In this document: one piece after another, positions 47,906-59,732 of the stretch
Layout of the letters: each line of letters begins with the position of its first letter
Position numbering within the stretch: position 1 is the first letter of the stretch
Assembly: GCF_029784165.1 (NCBI RefSeq)
Contig: NC_073696.1
Location: 50,413,315 to 50,477,314 of the forward strand
DNA length: 64,000 nt
Direction: 5' to 3'
Source of the DNA: Wyeomyia smithii
Lineage: Eukaryota; Arthropoda; Insecta; Diptera; Culicidae
Notes under the pieces: model-generated
The model's input: the letters and a program-made list of their open reading frames with translations, nothing else
Databases searched by the model: none
Told to the model about the DNA's origin: nothing
Program-made: the position numbers and the translations under genes

Positions 47906-48166
47906 ATAACAATATCGCACGCTAGCCTGGGGGCTAATGCGGTCTCGATCAACTAGATTAGTTGAGAGAATTCGTTATCGATATTGTTTTTGGCACATTT
48001 TGCATGTTGTAGGATAAGTACAACGATACACCGTGCCCCAGTGTTGAGTCGAAAAAATTTCCAGTTCGAAAAGTTCCTCGACCTGATCGGGAATCGAACC
48101 CGATATCACAATCGTGTGGGAGAGCTAGCCGATCGACATCGCTAACCACAGAGCCACGGGGACCAA
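47906..48166 (-). mobile_element. tRNA-derived SINE inserted into the LINE
   Basis: Same family as 16465-16727, over 90 percent alike by eye, with B box GGTTCGATTCC at 48090-48100 (minus strand). TSD GATATCCCCTCCA (47893-47905) against GATCTCCCCTCCA (48167-48179), 12 of 13. It separates the CPQG motif from the rest of the RT. Confidence 0.88.
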
Positions 48167-48435
48167 GATCTCCCCTCCACTGTGGCGATTAATCTTCTCA
48201 CAAAACTGATAGAAAAGGCTTTGCATAGTCGGATTTGCTGATGATATAGTCATAAATGTATGTGGCAAGACTGCCTCAAACATTGTTTCCTCGAGTGCGA
48301 TAGGGAGAGTTGAAATGTAAATCCTTCAAAAACTACTACCTAAAAATTAAGCAAAATAATATCTAAATGAAAGGTGAGCTCCTGAATTTTTAGACAACGT
48401 CAAATACCTCGGAGTACTTATTGCAAAAAAAAAAA

Positions 48436-49023
48436 TACTACAAGGTATACAGCCCTAGGGGTTGTATGAAATGGTAACGTAGGACTAAATGTATATATTA
48501 TATGCTGCGCTAAACTGTTCATAGGCAACACTACCGTTTATTTTTGATGATCGTTATTGTTAAACTAACGATGCATGAATACATGAAAACTTTACACTTG
48601 TAGTAGTTGCGAAAATTCTTCTTATCTTCAAGCATCCATAGTTCTGAAAAGAACCGATTCCAGAATCTTCAGTTAGAATATCGTGCTACAGAACGCTGAT
48701 AATCGCACCATCGGTAGCATTGAATATTTTGCTTGACCGCACATAATAAAGTTTGCTCTCCGCCGTGCCCTCCAGTAGCTGTGCCAGCTAAATATTGTTC
48801 AGCGTACGATGGTAACTGTTGCTGCCGTATGCAAAATAAAGGTAACATGTTCCGCAGTGCCTGAAAGTTGACTCGTATGCAGCTCTCGTTTCTCAATGTC
48901 GCGGAACTTTAACAGCTGCACTGCACTCGCTATTGTGTAACAAACTAAACTGAAGCTGAATTTTCTACACGCAGTCTTTTGTATCGAGTTCAGAGTAGAT
49001 TTTTGCCATTAGGGCGTGGCCAC
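48436..49023 (+). repeat. Unidentified 600-bp repeat, copy 3
   Basis: Nearly full-length partner of 7478-8078, with the same start TACTACAAGGTATACAGCCC and the same end. Here it is joined directly to a Harbinger-like MITE. The surrounding LINE shows it is an insertion. Confidence 0.78.
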
Positions 49024-49184
49024 GCCATCCATACACCACGTGGACATTTTTACCGATTTTGACCCCCCCCCTCCGTGGACAGCTGCCCATATAAATTCTA
49101 AAAAAAAATGTATGGACCGTGGACATTAACCAACCCCCCCCCCCCCCCCCTCCAAAGCTGTCCACGTGGTATGTGGATGGCCCC
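49020..49184. mobile_element. Harbinger-like MITE, second copy
   Basis: Reverse-orientation copy of 34551-34705, with CCACGTGGTATGTGGATGGCCCC at the right end next to TAA. The left end lacks the terminal GGGG, as if lost at the junction with the 600-bp repeat. It contains a run of 17 or more C. Confidence 0.75.
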
Positions 49185-49499
49185 TAAGTAAAGCCACAAA
49201 TACCCTATGAATATGTAATAAACCTTAAGTAAGCAGTCGGGACTCAAACCGAATATAATTCATTCGATTTTTTCGGCTGTTGTGAGACCCAGAATGACCT
49301 GTGCTTCACTGGTCTGGTAACCAAAACCAAACTGACCATTACATCAATTCATACAGTTAGAAGCAGAAAAGAACGCTTTACGGATCAGAAAATCTTTAAA
49401 ACTCTTCGAGGGCGGCCTAACAGATCATCTTATAATACACGCAAAACTTTTCCTTATTACCTTAGAAGCAATAGCGCAAAATTGCCTTTAAGGCAACAA

Positions 49500-50490
49500 A
49501 CCTATTACTAAAAAGGCAATAAAATTCTTCCCCAGTCAAGTAACAACACATACTGTCATATATTTAGCACGTGTTACGGAAGTACGACTATCTAATAATG
49601 GTCGTTTCAACCACATGCAACCACATGCAAAAACTGCTCCCTTTCCATCTTAATAAAAAAAAAAATCACACACCGTCGCATATGTTGCACATGTTACAAG
49701 TTTCTTCAATCTCCAATTCATCCGGTGAGCGTGTATTAGTTCGCTCGTTGTATGCATACGGAGTAGAGGAAGAATATGACAAGAGCTGCCAAGCAGCATT
49801 TTCCCCGTCATAGAGTATGCAATCGTTGATGATTTCAAAGACTTGAAATGCGTCTTTAAATGACATCACGATCTGTAAACTGTGTTAGAGAAAAACAAAA
49901 ACATTCGCTCTCTTGCAAGCTATCCAAAACACATACTCATTGGTTCATGGAAACTCATTTGCACCTGTTTGAAAATACAAAACTCGTGCCCATCCAGAAC
50001 AATATTCGCAACTTCGACAACTCTGTTCAGACAGTATAACATATTTTCATTTCATGTAAACACTGGGGGACGAAACGAAAGTGTTTCTAATTAGACATTT
50101 GAGGTTGACGGGTGAGATTCTCATTATGTGTGGATGAAGATAGCAAAAATGAATCTGATCGTTGCATCAATACAAATGCAGCGAGTGAAGTCTTGCTAAC
50201 ACATGCACTGCGGTGCTTGGCTGTATGTTCTCCTGCAGAAACACATACAAGCGTGTGCCCGTCATAATTTTTGTTACTTTTCGGTTATTACTATTTGTGT
50301 ATAATGCGCAGTCATAAGACACAATAAGTAATAAAAAATCGCCCTAAAGTAATAAAATGTTCCCCGTTTGCGTTGGGTGTAGAACTATTCGTACCAATCT
50401 CCTAGTAGTTAGTAAAGAAGACTGGGTGGAGAAAAGATACAATTTTGCAAAACGATTCCGAATACTTGAACCCAGGCTTGTAAATGGTCA
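49500..50490. other. No feature seen
   Basis: Short ORFs only, none recognised. Confidence 0.3.
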
Positions 50491-52300
50491 CTGTAGATTG
50501 TAGTCCCCCCATACACCCGCTGCTCTAGCATCCTCGTCGCCAGTACACATCCAGCGCGTGTGAGATATGCCTCAAAGTCGTCGGCCTCTATCCGGTTCTC
50601 TACTAAATATTATCTTTTCCAGTCGCTCATCCACCATCCGTGCTACGTGGCCAGCCCACCGTAACCTGCCGTATTCCATCAGCTTAACAATATCAGCGTG
50701 TTTGTGTATTTCGTACAGTGGGTGATTCATGCGCCTGCGCTAAACCCCATTTTCTAGTTTGCCTCCGAGTATTGATCGCAGGATTCTACGCTCGAAGACC
50801 TCAAGCGCTCGTCGATCGGCCTCCTTACACGTCCACGATTCATGTCCGTAGAACGCCCCCGCGAGGATCATAGTCCTATAGGGCGCCAATTTCGTACGAA
50901 TCTGTAGGCTACGGGACCTAAACTAGCTACGCAATCCTTAATAAACCCTATTCGCTGCTGCATTGCATTTCTTCACCTCGCGGCTCACTTCGTTGTCATA
51001 TGTCACGAGAGTACCAGGATAAACAAATTCGTCGACCACTTCGAAAGTTTCTATCTACACCGCAGCACCAACACCCGCAGAACTACCACGCTCTTTGCGA
51101 TCCACCATGTACTTCATTTTGGCAGTTTTTATGGTGAGTACAATTCTACCGTTAACGAAGCCGAAGAAGTGAAGTTAGTGAAGCCCAGAACCACGTGAGA
51201 CCTTGTGATGATGGTGCCGCTTCCTCTTCCTTCATATCACACCTTCTAGAGCTATGTTAAACAGCAATCCGAGAGTCTGACACCTTGCTTCTGACCATCT
51301 AACGTTTCGAAAGCGTCCGAAAATTCGCCCGCTGTCCTGATACTTGGTATTTACCGTCAAGCTTCACATGTAACAGTATAATTAGATTTGTTGGAAAGCC
51401 ATGTTCAAGCATAATTTGCTACAGCTCGTTGCGTTTCACTGTTTCGTACGCCACCTTGAAGTCTATAAACAGATAATGTGACTGCAAGTTGTGTTTTCAA
51501 AACTTGCCGAGGTCCAATGTTGGTCCAATGTTGGTGGGTCCACTGCTTGTCCGTTCTCCCCGATTTTCATCCTGTTCTCTTCGACGATTCTCCTACCTTC
51601 CTCACCTTCCAACACCACTTCAAAATGTTGCTTTCAATGCCTGGCCACCTGCGATTTATCGGTAATCTGGTTCCCCTCCCTGTCATTACACATGGCAGGT
51701 ACTGGCACGGTCCAGTCCGGTTAATCGTTCTATAGAAGCTCCTCGTGTCGTACCTGGTGAAGCAATAAGCCTCTTTTCGGCAGCTCTTGCCTCCCGATAT
51801 TTCTCCCGCATCTGACGCGTCTCACGATTGGCTGCTAGTGTTGGCGTAGGCCCGTATATTCTCTCCCGTCACCTCTAGACACTCAGCATCGGACCACACA
51901 CTACGCGTGGTTCCCGTTGTCATGCCTATCACTTCTCGCGCTGTTTCGCTGACCGCATCATGAACGTGCTTCCACTGCTCGTTCATGTCCACTCCAGCTG
52001 GTTCACCGATCCGTCTATCAACCTTCCGAGGATACTATACAGCAACTCCTTCCGCTGATAACCTCTGGATGTCCAGACGTATCTTCCTTGCAGATCTCGA
52101 TTTAAATACGTTGAACAGCCGACGCGAATCTACACGAGATGGTGGTCCGAATCGATGTTTGGCCCTCGAAAGGACCGCACATCTATGACGCCTGAAAAGT
52201 GCCGGCCGTCGATCAGTATGTGGTCGATTTGGGAGCAGGCCTCTCCATTGGGGTGTCTCCAGGTATGGTTTCAAATGTTCAGATATGCAGAATGGGTACT
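50490..52300 (-). pseudogene. LINE copy, endonuclease end to C terminus
   Basis: From 52300 downward: endonuclease end WRHPNGEACSQIDHILIDGR then IDSDHHLV; linker ARKIRLDIQRLSAEGVAV; RT piece LFIDFKVAYETVKRNEL and MLEHGFPTNLIILLH near 51480-51370; C-terminal YGRLRWAGHVARMVDERLEK and IIFSREPDRGRRL near 50690-50590. The RT is internally shortened, and stops and frameshifts abound. Confidence 0.78.
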
Positions 52301-53560
52301 ACAGATGGTCATTTCTCTGGCCGCGGCGGCGACACTTTTAATATTTCAAAAACTAGGACGTTTTATGATAGTTGAGTGATACGAATATCTTCTTTGTAGT
52401 GTATTAATACTTTTGAAATGCATTGTCGGTTTCCAGCTAGCAAACTGTCAAATTTGTAAGTAAAACAAAGAATATTTTCGTGAACGCGCTATTTGATGTA
52501 ATGTTCATTTCACGGAAAATAGTGGAAAACTCGTAAAACTTATGTGTTTTCATTTGTTCCCGATAGTAAAGTGCTTAATTAGTCTTTCCTCGATTTTCTT
52601 GTGAAAATCCAGCAGATTTTCTATGTCCCGATAGAGAGTTACGATCGTCGGACACACTAAGGTAGGGAAAGATGGACACATGGATTTTCCAAAAATTTTC
52701 ACATGTATTATCAGTTGTGTGCTACAGATAATCACAAAGTACACCCGCGAGAGAAACCAACAGATAATAATCACTTAGCAGTCAGACCAGGCCATATAGG
52801 TCGTGAATTTTTGCCTTCATTCTCGACCACTCTCCCAAACTGTTCTCGTGATGTAGAGATGGACTCGAATAACATAGAGTAGTGTATGGCCGTCACTTAA
52901 CACATAAATCAAAAAAATACGTATCGTGCTACATCTTTTTTGTAAGTGTCTACCTTCACCAGCTCTCGTGGAACAAGAAAAGACGCATATTTTGCATTTT
53001 AAACCAGTCTACCAATCCATGGAATTACGTACGGACGATTACGTACTATCACTGACTTGTACATACAACATTAGACTAGTTTTCTCTTGTTTCGGACAAT
53101 TATTATCCGAAACCATTGAGCGAATGCCTAGAGAATTGAAGTTCTCATTGATCCTTTTGATTGTTACCGCGACGTTTTGCCAAACGAAGTCTCCTTAGTG
53201 TGAATCTTTTGCTTTTGTTTTATGTTCAGAATAAAGAAATAGAAGGATGAATATTGAAACATTTAGAGCCCTAAAATTGGAGAAATGATTAAGGCGGTTA
53301 GACGAATATGGGAGCGTTGTGGAAAATGATTTATTTCACAGAATGTCGAATACATTTCACCTAGTTTACCAGGTTTTCATTAATGGACGCTTCCATTAGA
53401 GTAGGCAAGCGCAGTCTGAATCCTGCTAACTTGATTTTCAATCCGTATATTCTCCGTTATCTCGAGTCAGCCCAATGATGCCATTTGACATTGAGCATTT
53501 CTGGACCTAAAATGAAATTCAATGACACTTCTATCATTTGACAAGGCTTTAAAGAACACC
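52301..53560. other. No certain feature
   Basis: AT-rich. CACACTAAGG at 52653-52662 and its complement at 53193-53202 may bound a small element, but 10 bases is weak. ORF 52926-53198 (+, 90 codons) has no known relative. Confidence 0.3.
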
Positions 53561-54260
53561 AATAGATCCGCTTATAGATAGAGTAGGGCTCACCATTAAC
53601 TCTGCCAAAACGAAATACTTGGTAGAGCTGGTAGAGAGCGTGGTAGTCCGACGAATGTTGGTGCTGAGATGGTGTTAGATGGGGAAAGTTTTGAAGTAGT
53701 CGACGAAGTTATTTACCTGGGTACACTAGTGACGTGTGACAACGAGGTTAGCCGTGCAGCTGCAAACAGGGCCTTCTATGGATTGCGTAACTTGCACTAA
53801 ACTCGCACTCTACAAAACACTTATTCTTCCCGTGGCCCTCTACGGCCCTGGAGCATAGACGTTGAAAGAGGCCGATCGGCGAGCTCTTGGTGTTTTTGAG
53901 CGTAGGGTTTCGCCTTCAATCCTTGGCGGCAAACTGGAAAATGGTGTTTGGCGCAGACGCATGAACCATGAAGTGTACCAGGTGTACAAATCGACGGATA
54001 TAGTTAAGGGGACAAAACACGGCAGGTTGCAGTGGGCTGGGCATGTAGCTAGTATGCCAGAAGAACGACCAGCGAAGACTATATTTAGCAGAAATCCCGA
54101 TAGAGGCCGTCGACTTCGAGGTAGGCCTCACACTCGTTGGATGTTTGCTGTCGATAAGGATGCCCGCGAAATAGGTGTTAGGGGAGATTGGAGGATAGCA
54201 GCCTAAGACCGAGTGACATGGCGACGTATTCTGGATTCGGCATTGGATCGATAATCGGTC
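53560..54260 (+). pseudogene. LINE C-terminal fragment
   Basis: Plus strand: GLTINSAKTKYLVE near 53585, GESFEVVDEVIYLGTLVTCD near 53680-53740, AAANRAFYGLRNLH, then in another frame ADRRALGVFERRV, ENGVWRRRMNHEVYQVYK, HGRLQWAGHVASMPEERPAK and GRPHTRWMFAVDKDAREIGV up to 54206. This is the region after the FADD box of the same family as 50490-52300. Confidence 0.8.
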
Positions 54261-56040
54261 TGTCGCCGTAAAAGTAAAGTAAAGGTTATAGATCCGCTTG
54301 ACAGAGAAAATCACTTCAAGTTAATTTAATGTTGTACTTGGAAGCAGTAGATCTCAAAAGTTGAATGAAGGAAAATATTTGCGGGAGATTGTGGGCTGAT
54401 TCGGGTTAACGTCGGTTTGACGAGATAAACACAGAACCAAATACGCTGAGCAGTCGATTTACAATGCATTAGTATATGGGTTGCCACCACCATTGCTTGA
54501 AACTATTGTTTAGAAGAAGGATATTTTTAACACAAAAATGTGGAATTAGATTTCGAATTTTTGAATGCAGTTCTAATTTTTTACAACATTTTTAATGAAT
54601 TTCTATCTTCTACATATCAAAAAATAAACAGAATGTAACATAATTAGAACGACGTTATGAAAAACACAGTTCCAGTCTATTAAATAACAATTGTTGCTAA
54701 TCAAATAAAAGTATCGGAACAGAGAAAAAAAGTCGACCAAAGCATTGACAGAGACCAAACTACACACTCACCCGTGCAGCGAAAGATCGGAAAGTTTAAA
54801 AATATCCCTGGAATGCGCGCCTCAAGCGAATGGAAAAGAGAATAAACATAAACTGGGCGCGCGCGCGTGTGGTACCGAGGCAGCCGTACCGCCGGCACAG
54901 GAAGCCAAGCGGGGGTGCACTTCAATCCAAGTTAGTTGCGTCGACATGCGCACTGGCCAGCCCTATAGCCAGTGAATTCGAGTCACGTCCCTGCAGCAAG
55001 AGAGACCATTCGGGTATAGGGAACCATGCACGAGAGTAATTTCACAAGTTGCTATTTTACGGTTAGATTAGAATATTTTAAGCGTATGCTCATTTAACTG
55101 CGACCGAAACATAATGGGACAGAACAGCAGCGCGGTGCAGTTGCAGTTTGTGTTACGGGCACCGACTGCGCTGCTTTGCTTTGATAAACATTTGACTATA
55201 CAACCACAAGTAGGTACCTACCTACGACCACACTTCTACAGAACTGTTATTACAAACTCGTCGGAAAAGCAGGAAAAACGTGTTTCAGCAGCTTCAAAGT
55301 ATGCTGCCGGCATACCAGCGAGAGATCGGTGCGTGGACCGGTACGACGGGGGAATGGTGAGAGGAAAATCCCACTGACAATGATTCCGTGCTTGGAGGAA
55401 ATCTGGGATGGAAAGCAAATCGAAACTGATTTCGAAAACGCTGCCAAAGGTGTTGAATGCACTCAACACACGCGAACCAATTCTCGTGCACATTTTGCAT
55501 TGTTTATGGCAGCCAACAAGAGCGATTATAAATATTCTTTGTTTTGTTCCTTATAAAAAAAAATAACTTTTTGTAGACAGTTTACCCAGTTTACATATCG
55601 CCGGACGGAAATTTATTTAAGCTGAAACAACTAATTCGCAGGTAATAAGGAGATATTCTTCTTGGTATTTTCTTGGTTTCGCGAGAAAAATAATTGTATA
55701 TTTGGTATGGTGGCCAGATGGCCAAAAAGTTCGCTTGCGTAATTTCCGCCGAATCGAGATGATTATGACGATACACAATCTTTAACAAGCGAGAGATCAT
55801 ATTTCGGGTTTCGGAAGATCTGGATTCGGTTTTGTTCTTAGTACTATCAACTACTAGGAGCCTCCATTTATTCTGCCCCCCAGAGAGAGAAATTAGAGAA
55901 ACCATTTCTCAATTTTCAGTATGAAAGAATGAAAAGTATTACAGGTGTTGAAATCATTTTATACATAATTGGAATACAATTATTTCTGAAAACGTTGAAT
56001 TTTGTTTTAACTTCATGAATCATTTTTTCTAGTAAAAAAA
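54261..56040. other. Unassigned, GC-richer at 54720-55500
   Basis: The GC-rich part has several overlapping ORFs (54745-55556) without known relatives, a GCGCGCGCGC run near 54855 and no other copy in the window. It could be a promoter or UTR of the candidate gene downstream. Confidence 0.25.
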
Positions 56041-56042
56041 AT

Positions 56043-56260
56043 TAGGGTGTATATTTTTTATGAGGTATTATCTATTCCCGACATTTCATTTCCAGACAGT
56101 TTTTTATGTGTACAATCAAAGGTTTCAGAGCTACAATGCTTCGAATAGGCATATGCCAAAATAGGCACGCTGTTAAAAAATAATAATTTGAGTATGAAAA
56201 AGACACGGAAGATACTCAGTTTTCTCAAGCTTTAGGCTGCAATTCGGCTCATATTTTAGC
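56043..56260. repeat. Solo arm of the long inverted-repeat family
   Basis: Similar to 30220-30430 in the same orientation (shared CAGACAGTTTTT, GCTACAATGCTTCGAATA, CATATGCCAAAA). No partner arm was found nearby. Confidence 0.6.
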
Positions 56261-56493
56261 GGATGCATTATAAGTATGCCAAAAAACAGCACATTTAGCA
56301 TTAAAGTATGGAATTTCTCCCGTAAGCTTAACATAGCAGAAAATCATGATCTCCATGCATTAGATGTCAAAGTATTAACTAAGTTCATATAATCCCGCCA
56401 TCATTTTCCTACTCTATTGCCACTAAAAATATTCACAACTGACTATCTAAGACACTATGCTAATATTGCCCTTCCTTCGTTTCAACTTTCAGA

Positions 56494-56678
56494 TTATCAA
56501 ACCCAGAAACTCAGCCACAGCCCAGCGAAGTCGCCAATGGTCGTTACCAGGAAACCGGTTGCATCCGGACATGCAGCAGCGTTCGTATATCTCCAATTCG
56601 CAGTACAACAATATTTCGAACCGTTGTTCCGGGTGCAGTACATCTCATCGCTACACGTTCATCGAGACAGATTCGTGA
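56494..56678 (+). CDS. Possible terminal coding exon of an unknown gene
   Basis: A typical 3' splice site (CTTCGTTTCAACTTTCAG, ending 56493) precedes sequence open in all three plus frames for about 180 bases. The preferred frame reads IIKPRNSATAQRSRQWSLPG, then LHPDMQQRSYISNSQYNN and YTFIETDS before TGA at 56676-56678. AATAAA follows at 56707. The protein was not recognised. The other frames end at 56695 and 56699, so the frame choice is open. An upstream exon would be needed, perhaps at 44342 or before the window. Confidence 0.35.
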
Positions 56679-57850
56679 GACAATGCAGTTGGTGAAGAAG
56701 TAAAAAAAAATAAACGTCCAACCAAGTCGATTGCGCCAGAAAAGAGAAAGGAGCCCGCGCGAACCGAACGTCACCAACAAGCAAGCAGCGCGCGGAAGAA
56801 AGCAACAAAGAGAAATGCGAAAAAAGAGAGAAGAGAAAAACATTCGAGACACAAAGAAGCAACAAAAACATGAATTAACTTTGTGGATGTAGAAAAATAA
56901 ACGTAAACACCAGTTTTGGATTGATGAGGAGACATTCCATACAAACCGTTATAAAAACCAGAAAGTTGTACCGAGTACGAGTCGCGTTTAAAACCAGCAA
57001 CAGCCAGCAGTAGAGGAAAAAAACATTGTCCAAGGTGCTTTCGAAACGAAGCAAGAGAGTGCCCCGTATCGTAACACCCGTCCTACCCTGCGCCGTCCAC
57101 GACATGACTGACCTTCTTCGGCTAAACGGCGATGGGAATATGACATACGTTGAGTTTACCGTAGTGCATTGCGCTGCAGCGAGGAGTGTGTGGTGCAGGC
57201 TAATGCATCAAGATCGTAGAAGCAACTCTCAGCGTTTGGCCGGTCGTAGGTCGTACCCGGTCCGGTTGCTCGATTCTTTCGGTGCCGATGTACCTACGTG
57301 AATTCGCACCGAATTCTGCTGGGAAAGTAGCCCATCATGTTGGACGCTGCCGAGAGACGGACGACGACGTGGTCGTAGTGGTGGTGGTGATGCACTTTAA
57401 AGCGCAATTATAGTCAGCTATTTACCTTTATTCATAAGAAATCGACCCAAAATTGCAGTTTATACAAAAACCAGTTACCAAGTATCTGAGATCGTTGGTG
57501 TATTCTCTTAATTACCGCACTTTTAGGTTAGATAATTCTTTTAAGATTATTATATCATTAAACAAGTGACATAAGCAGACCAGAGGTAGAAACGTTTGAT
57601 ACTCTTGTGAGGGATGCCATGGTACTTCCACGACGTTTTAGATTGTAGATTTCGGATTACGTTGCTTAGTTGCTTTGTTAGAATGTGGCAAACTAGTCTA
57701 TATTAAGCTTAGGTGTCTAGGGAGATAAATCGTAACGAACAATTTTTTTTTTTCATATGTGTACTGTAAATTGTTTAGTATTTAATGACAGCTTTCTTAG
57801 TATTATTAAGTAAGAAAACTATTTATGTATGGAATAATATCTTCTCTATC
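56679..57850 (+). other. Possible 3' UTR of the candidate exon
   Basis: An A-rich, then GC-rich, then AT-rich stretch without recognised elements. A 91-codon ORF (57026-57301, MSKVLSKRSKRVPRIVTPVL...) lies inside and has no known relative. UTR status is inferred from position. Confidence 0.25.
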
Positions 57851-58290
57851 GTAGCTCACTGCTGTTACTTTGAAAGAAAGCGGCCCTTCGTTGTAATCTG
57901 TGGCTTTTGATATCACATACCCGTTTGCACGTTTGTGCACTCTGTCCACTAGTGATCGACATCAGAACTAAAATTTAAGGCAGGCTTCCATTCCGGTTTC
58001 CATTCAAAATCCAGTCCGCAAAGATAAACCGTTACAATTAGACTTCGGAGTGAACATTTCGGGTGCCGTCACGTAGCCATTTGTATTGAAGCAGGCGGTC
58101 GCCTGCTCGTCAATTATCGAGGGGCGGCATACGAACGGCTAATGCGTGTGCTTATTTTTTAAGCGACGAGGAAATTTTTTCTCTCGCTAGCAGGATTTCC
58201 ATTCACGTGCGACGCGACCAGGCATGTACCATACAATTTTCAGGATGCGCAAGGTGATGTCTTGTCGCTTTATGAACTACATACTTGATA
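57851..58290. other. No feature seen
   Basis: No recognised repeat or ORF. Confidence 0.3.
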
Positions 58291-58293
58291 GTA

Positions 58294-58430
58294 GGGTTAG
58301 CAATCCCGGGAACGATTACCCGGGAAATAGTTTTTCCCGGGATTCCCGGATCCCGGAAACAGAAATATTGATTCCCGGGATTCCCGGATCCTGGAAACAG
58401 AAATATTGATTCCCGGGATTCCCGAGTTCC
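58294..58430. repeat. CCCGGGATT short tandem repeat
   Basis: A 38-base unit containing GATTCCCGGATCC and GGAAACAGAAATATT occurs nearly twice, followed by a partial copy, all built on CCCGGGATTCCCGG. It starts TAGGGTTAGCAATCCCGGG, like a hAT-type MITE end. Confidence 0.6.
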
Positions 58431-58469
58431 GCGAAAAATTTTGTTAGATTTACTATAGTTTTTTATGCA

Positions 58470-58870
58470 TTAGTGGCAAAATCTGTCTTCGCCTGCAGCT
58501 CAAATCAGCCTTCGTCCGCCTCTGATTGTTCCAATACTATTTATTATGTTGTGGACACTCTGTTAGCTAACCTAAGCGAACATTTTCTTCCACCATTTGT
58601 TTATCTTTACCGATTATTCAATACTCCTGAATTGGGCGGAATTGAAAGCGAAATTCGGTCGATTGCTGTTCTTTTCGTAGAAATGCACTTTGTTGCCTCG
58701 ATGCCACTGTAGTAATAACTCATCAAATCAGCTCAAAACTTCACAAATTGTTATCTTTAATGTACGGAAGAATACCCGCTGTCAGACACTTCTAATTATC
58801 CATTTGGAATCTACAGTCTTGTTTGCTACAAAGCCCGGGGTTTTCTGTTAGTAGATGGAAATACCATTAA
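58470..58870 (+). repeat. Dispersed repeat, copy 1
   Basis: About 300 bases are similar to 63190-63470 (shared ACTCTGTTAGCTAACCT-like and CCACCATTTGTTTAT blocks). Both can be read as LLANLSEHFLPPFVY-like on the plus strand, but substitutions fall at all codon positions, so protein coding is doubtful. Confidence 0.6.
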
Positions 58871-59250
58871 GAGCTTTCTTACGAATATTTTAGCAATAAT
58901 AAATCTGAAATTGCTGTAGTTATCACTTACGTCCGTTCCGCCAATGAACACTGTCAATGGCTGCCTGCCTCCAATTCCGTGGACACCTGGTGCTTTGCAC
59001 CTCGTGCTCCATCTGGTCCGTCCATCTCGATCTTTGCGCCTCGTCTTTGCAGGGTAGCTATTCTAGCTAGATGGTTCTTAGCACCCAACTTACAAAGACT
59101 CCAAGCGCTCGCAAGTCCTCCTCGAGCATTGTTCACGGCCCATGCCTGCAGAGGGCGACCGGTCTTACAAGCGTTCTATACAGAATACATTTGATGTGGA
59201 GACACAGGTTTTGCGACCTTTGTTTTTATGGAACCAATAGTAGGCACGAC

Positions 59251-59732
59251 TACCCGAGCAGGAGTAAATATCATTATAATATCACAACCAGATATGGGAA
59301 ATACACCTCATTTTGATCTTAATATGGTTTACATAGTTGGTAAAATAACAAAAAATAATACCAAAATATTGTTCCTTCAAGACTATATGAATAACAAACT
59401 TGATATTTCAATAACAAACCAAGAATTTGCATTAAAAATCACGAAAAAAACCGATTCAGATATTTTCAACTTATTGAACACTGAATGCATAACTGATACA
59501 TTATAAATAATCAATATCGAACTATTTTCACTTAAAAACTTACTTTCAATCAGATATTTTAAAATCATCTCAAACATCTCATTGAAGGCATAGCGAGATA
59601 TGATATCAAAATTTTATGACATTTTCATATGCACGTTTGAAACGTGAATATCTTTCGAATAACACGATCAGTCCTCATAACTAAATATGTTATTGATAAG
59701 TTATGATTTTGTTATGCTCTCCTGCCCGGGTA
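59251..59732. mobile_element. 482-bp MITE inside the LINE
   Basis: The left end TACCCGAGCAGGAG and the complement of the right end, TACCCGGGCAGGAG, are inverted. It separates LINE motifs that should be adjacent. No clear TSD. Confidence 0.6.

Larger units (their letters stand above)
47871..49500 (+). pseudogene. LINE reverse transcriptase fragment split by a SINE and by a repeat-MITE block
   Basis: Related to 37870-41110. It reads CPQGRVISPP from 47876, is cut by the SINE, resumes with the catalytic box GFADDIVI (FADD at 48234-48245), then LDNVKYLGVLIA near 48400. A 750-base block (48436-49184) interrupts, and it resumes as SGLKPNIIHSIFSAVVRPRM and CASLVW near 49230-49310. FADD is intact here but surrounding frames are broken. 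Confidence 0.75.

Noticed and set aside
52653..53202. Transposon with CACACTAAGG ends
   Set aside because: Only 10 bases are inverted and no TSD was found; chance is likely.
58531..58660. Reading frame similar in two repeats (LLANLSEHFLPPFVY)
   Set aside because: Differences between the copies at 58531 and 63225 fall on first, second and third codon positions alike, so there is no sign of protein selection.
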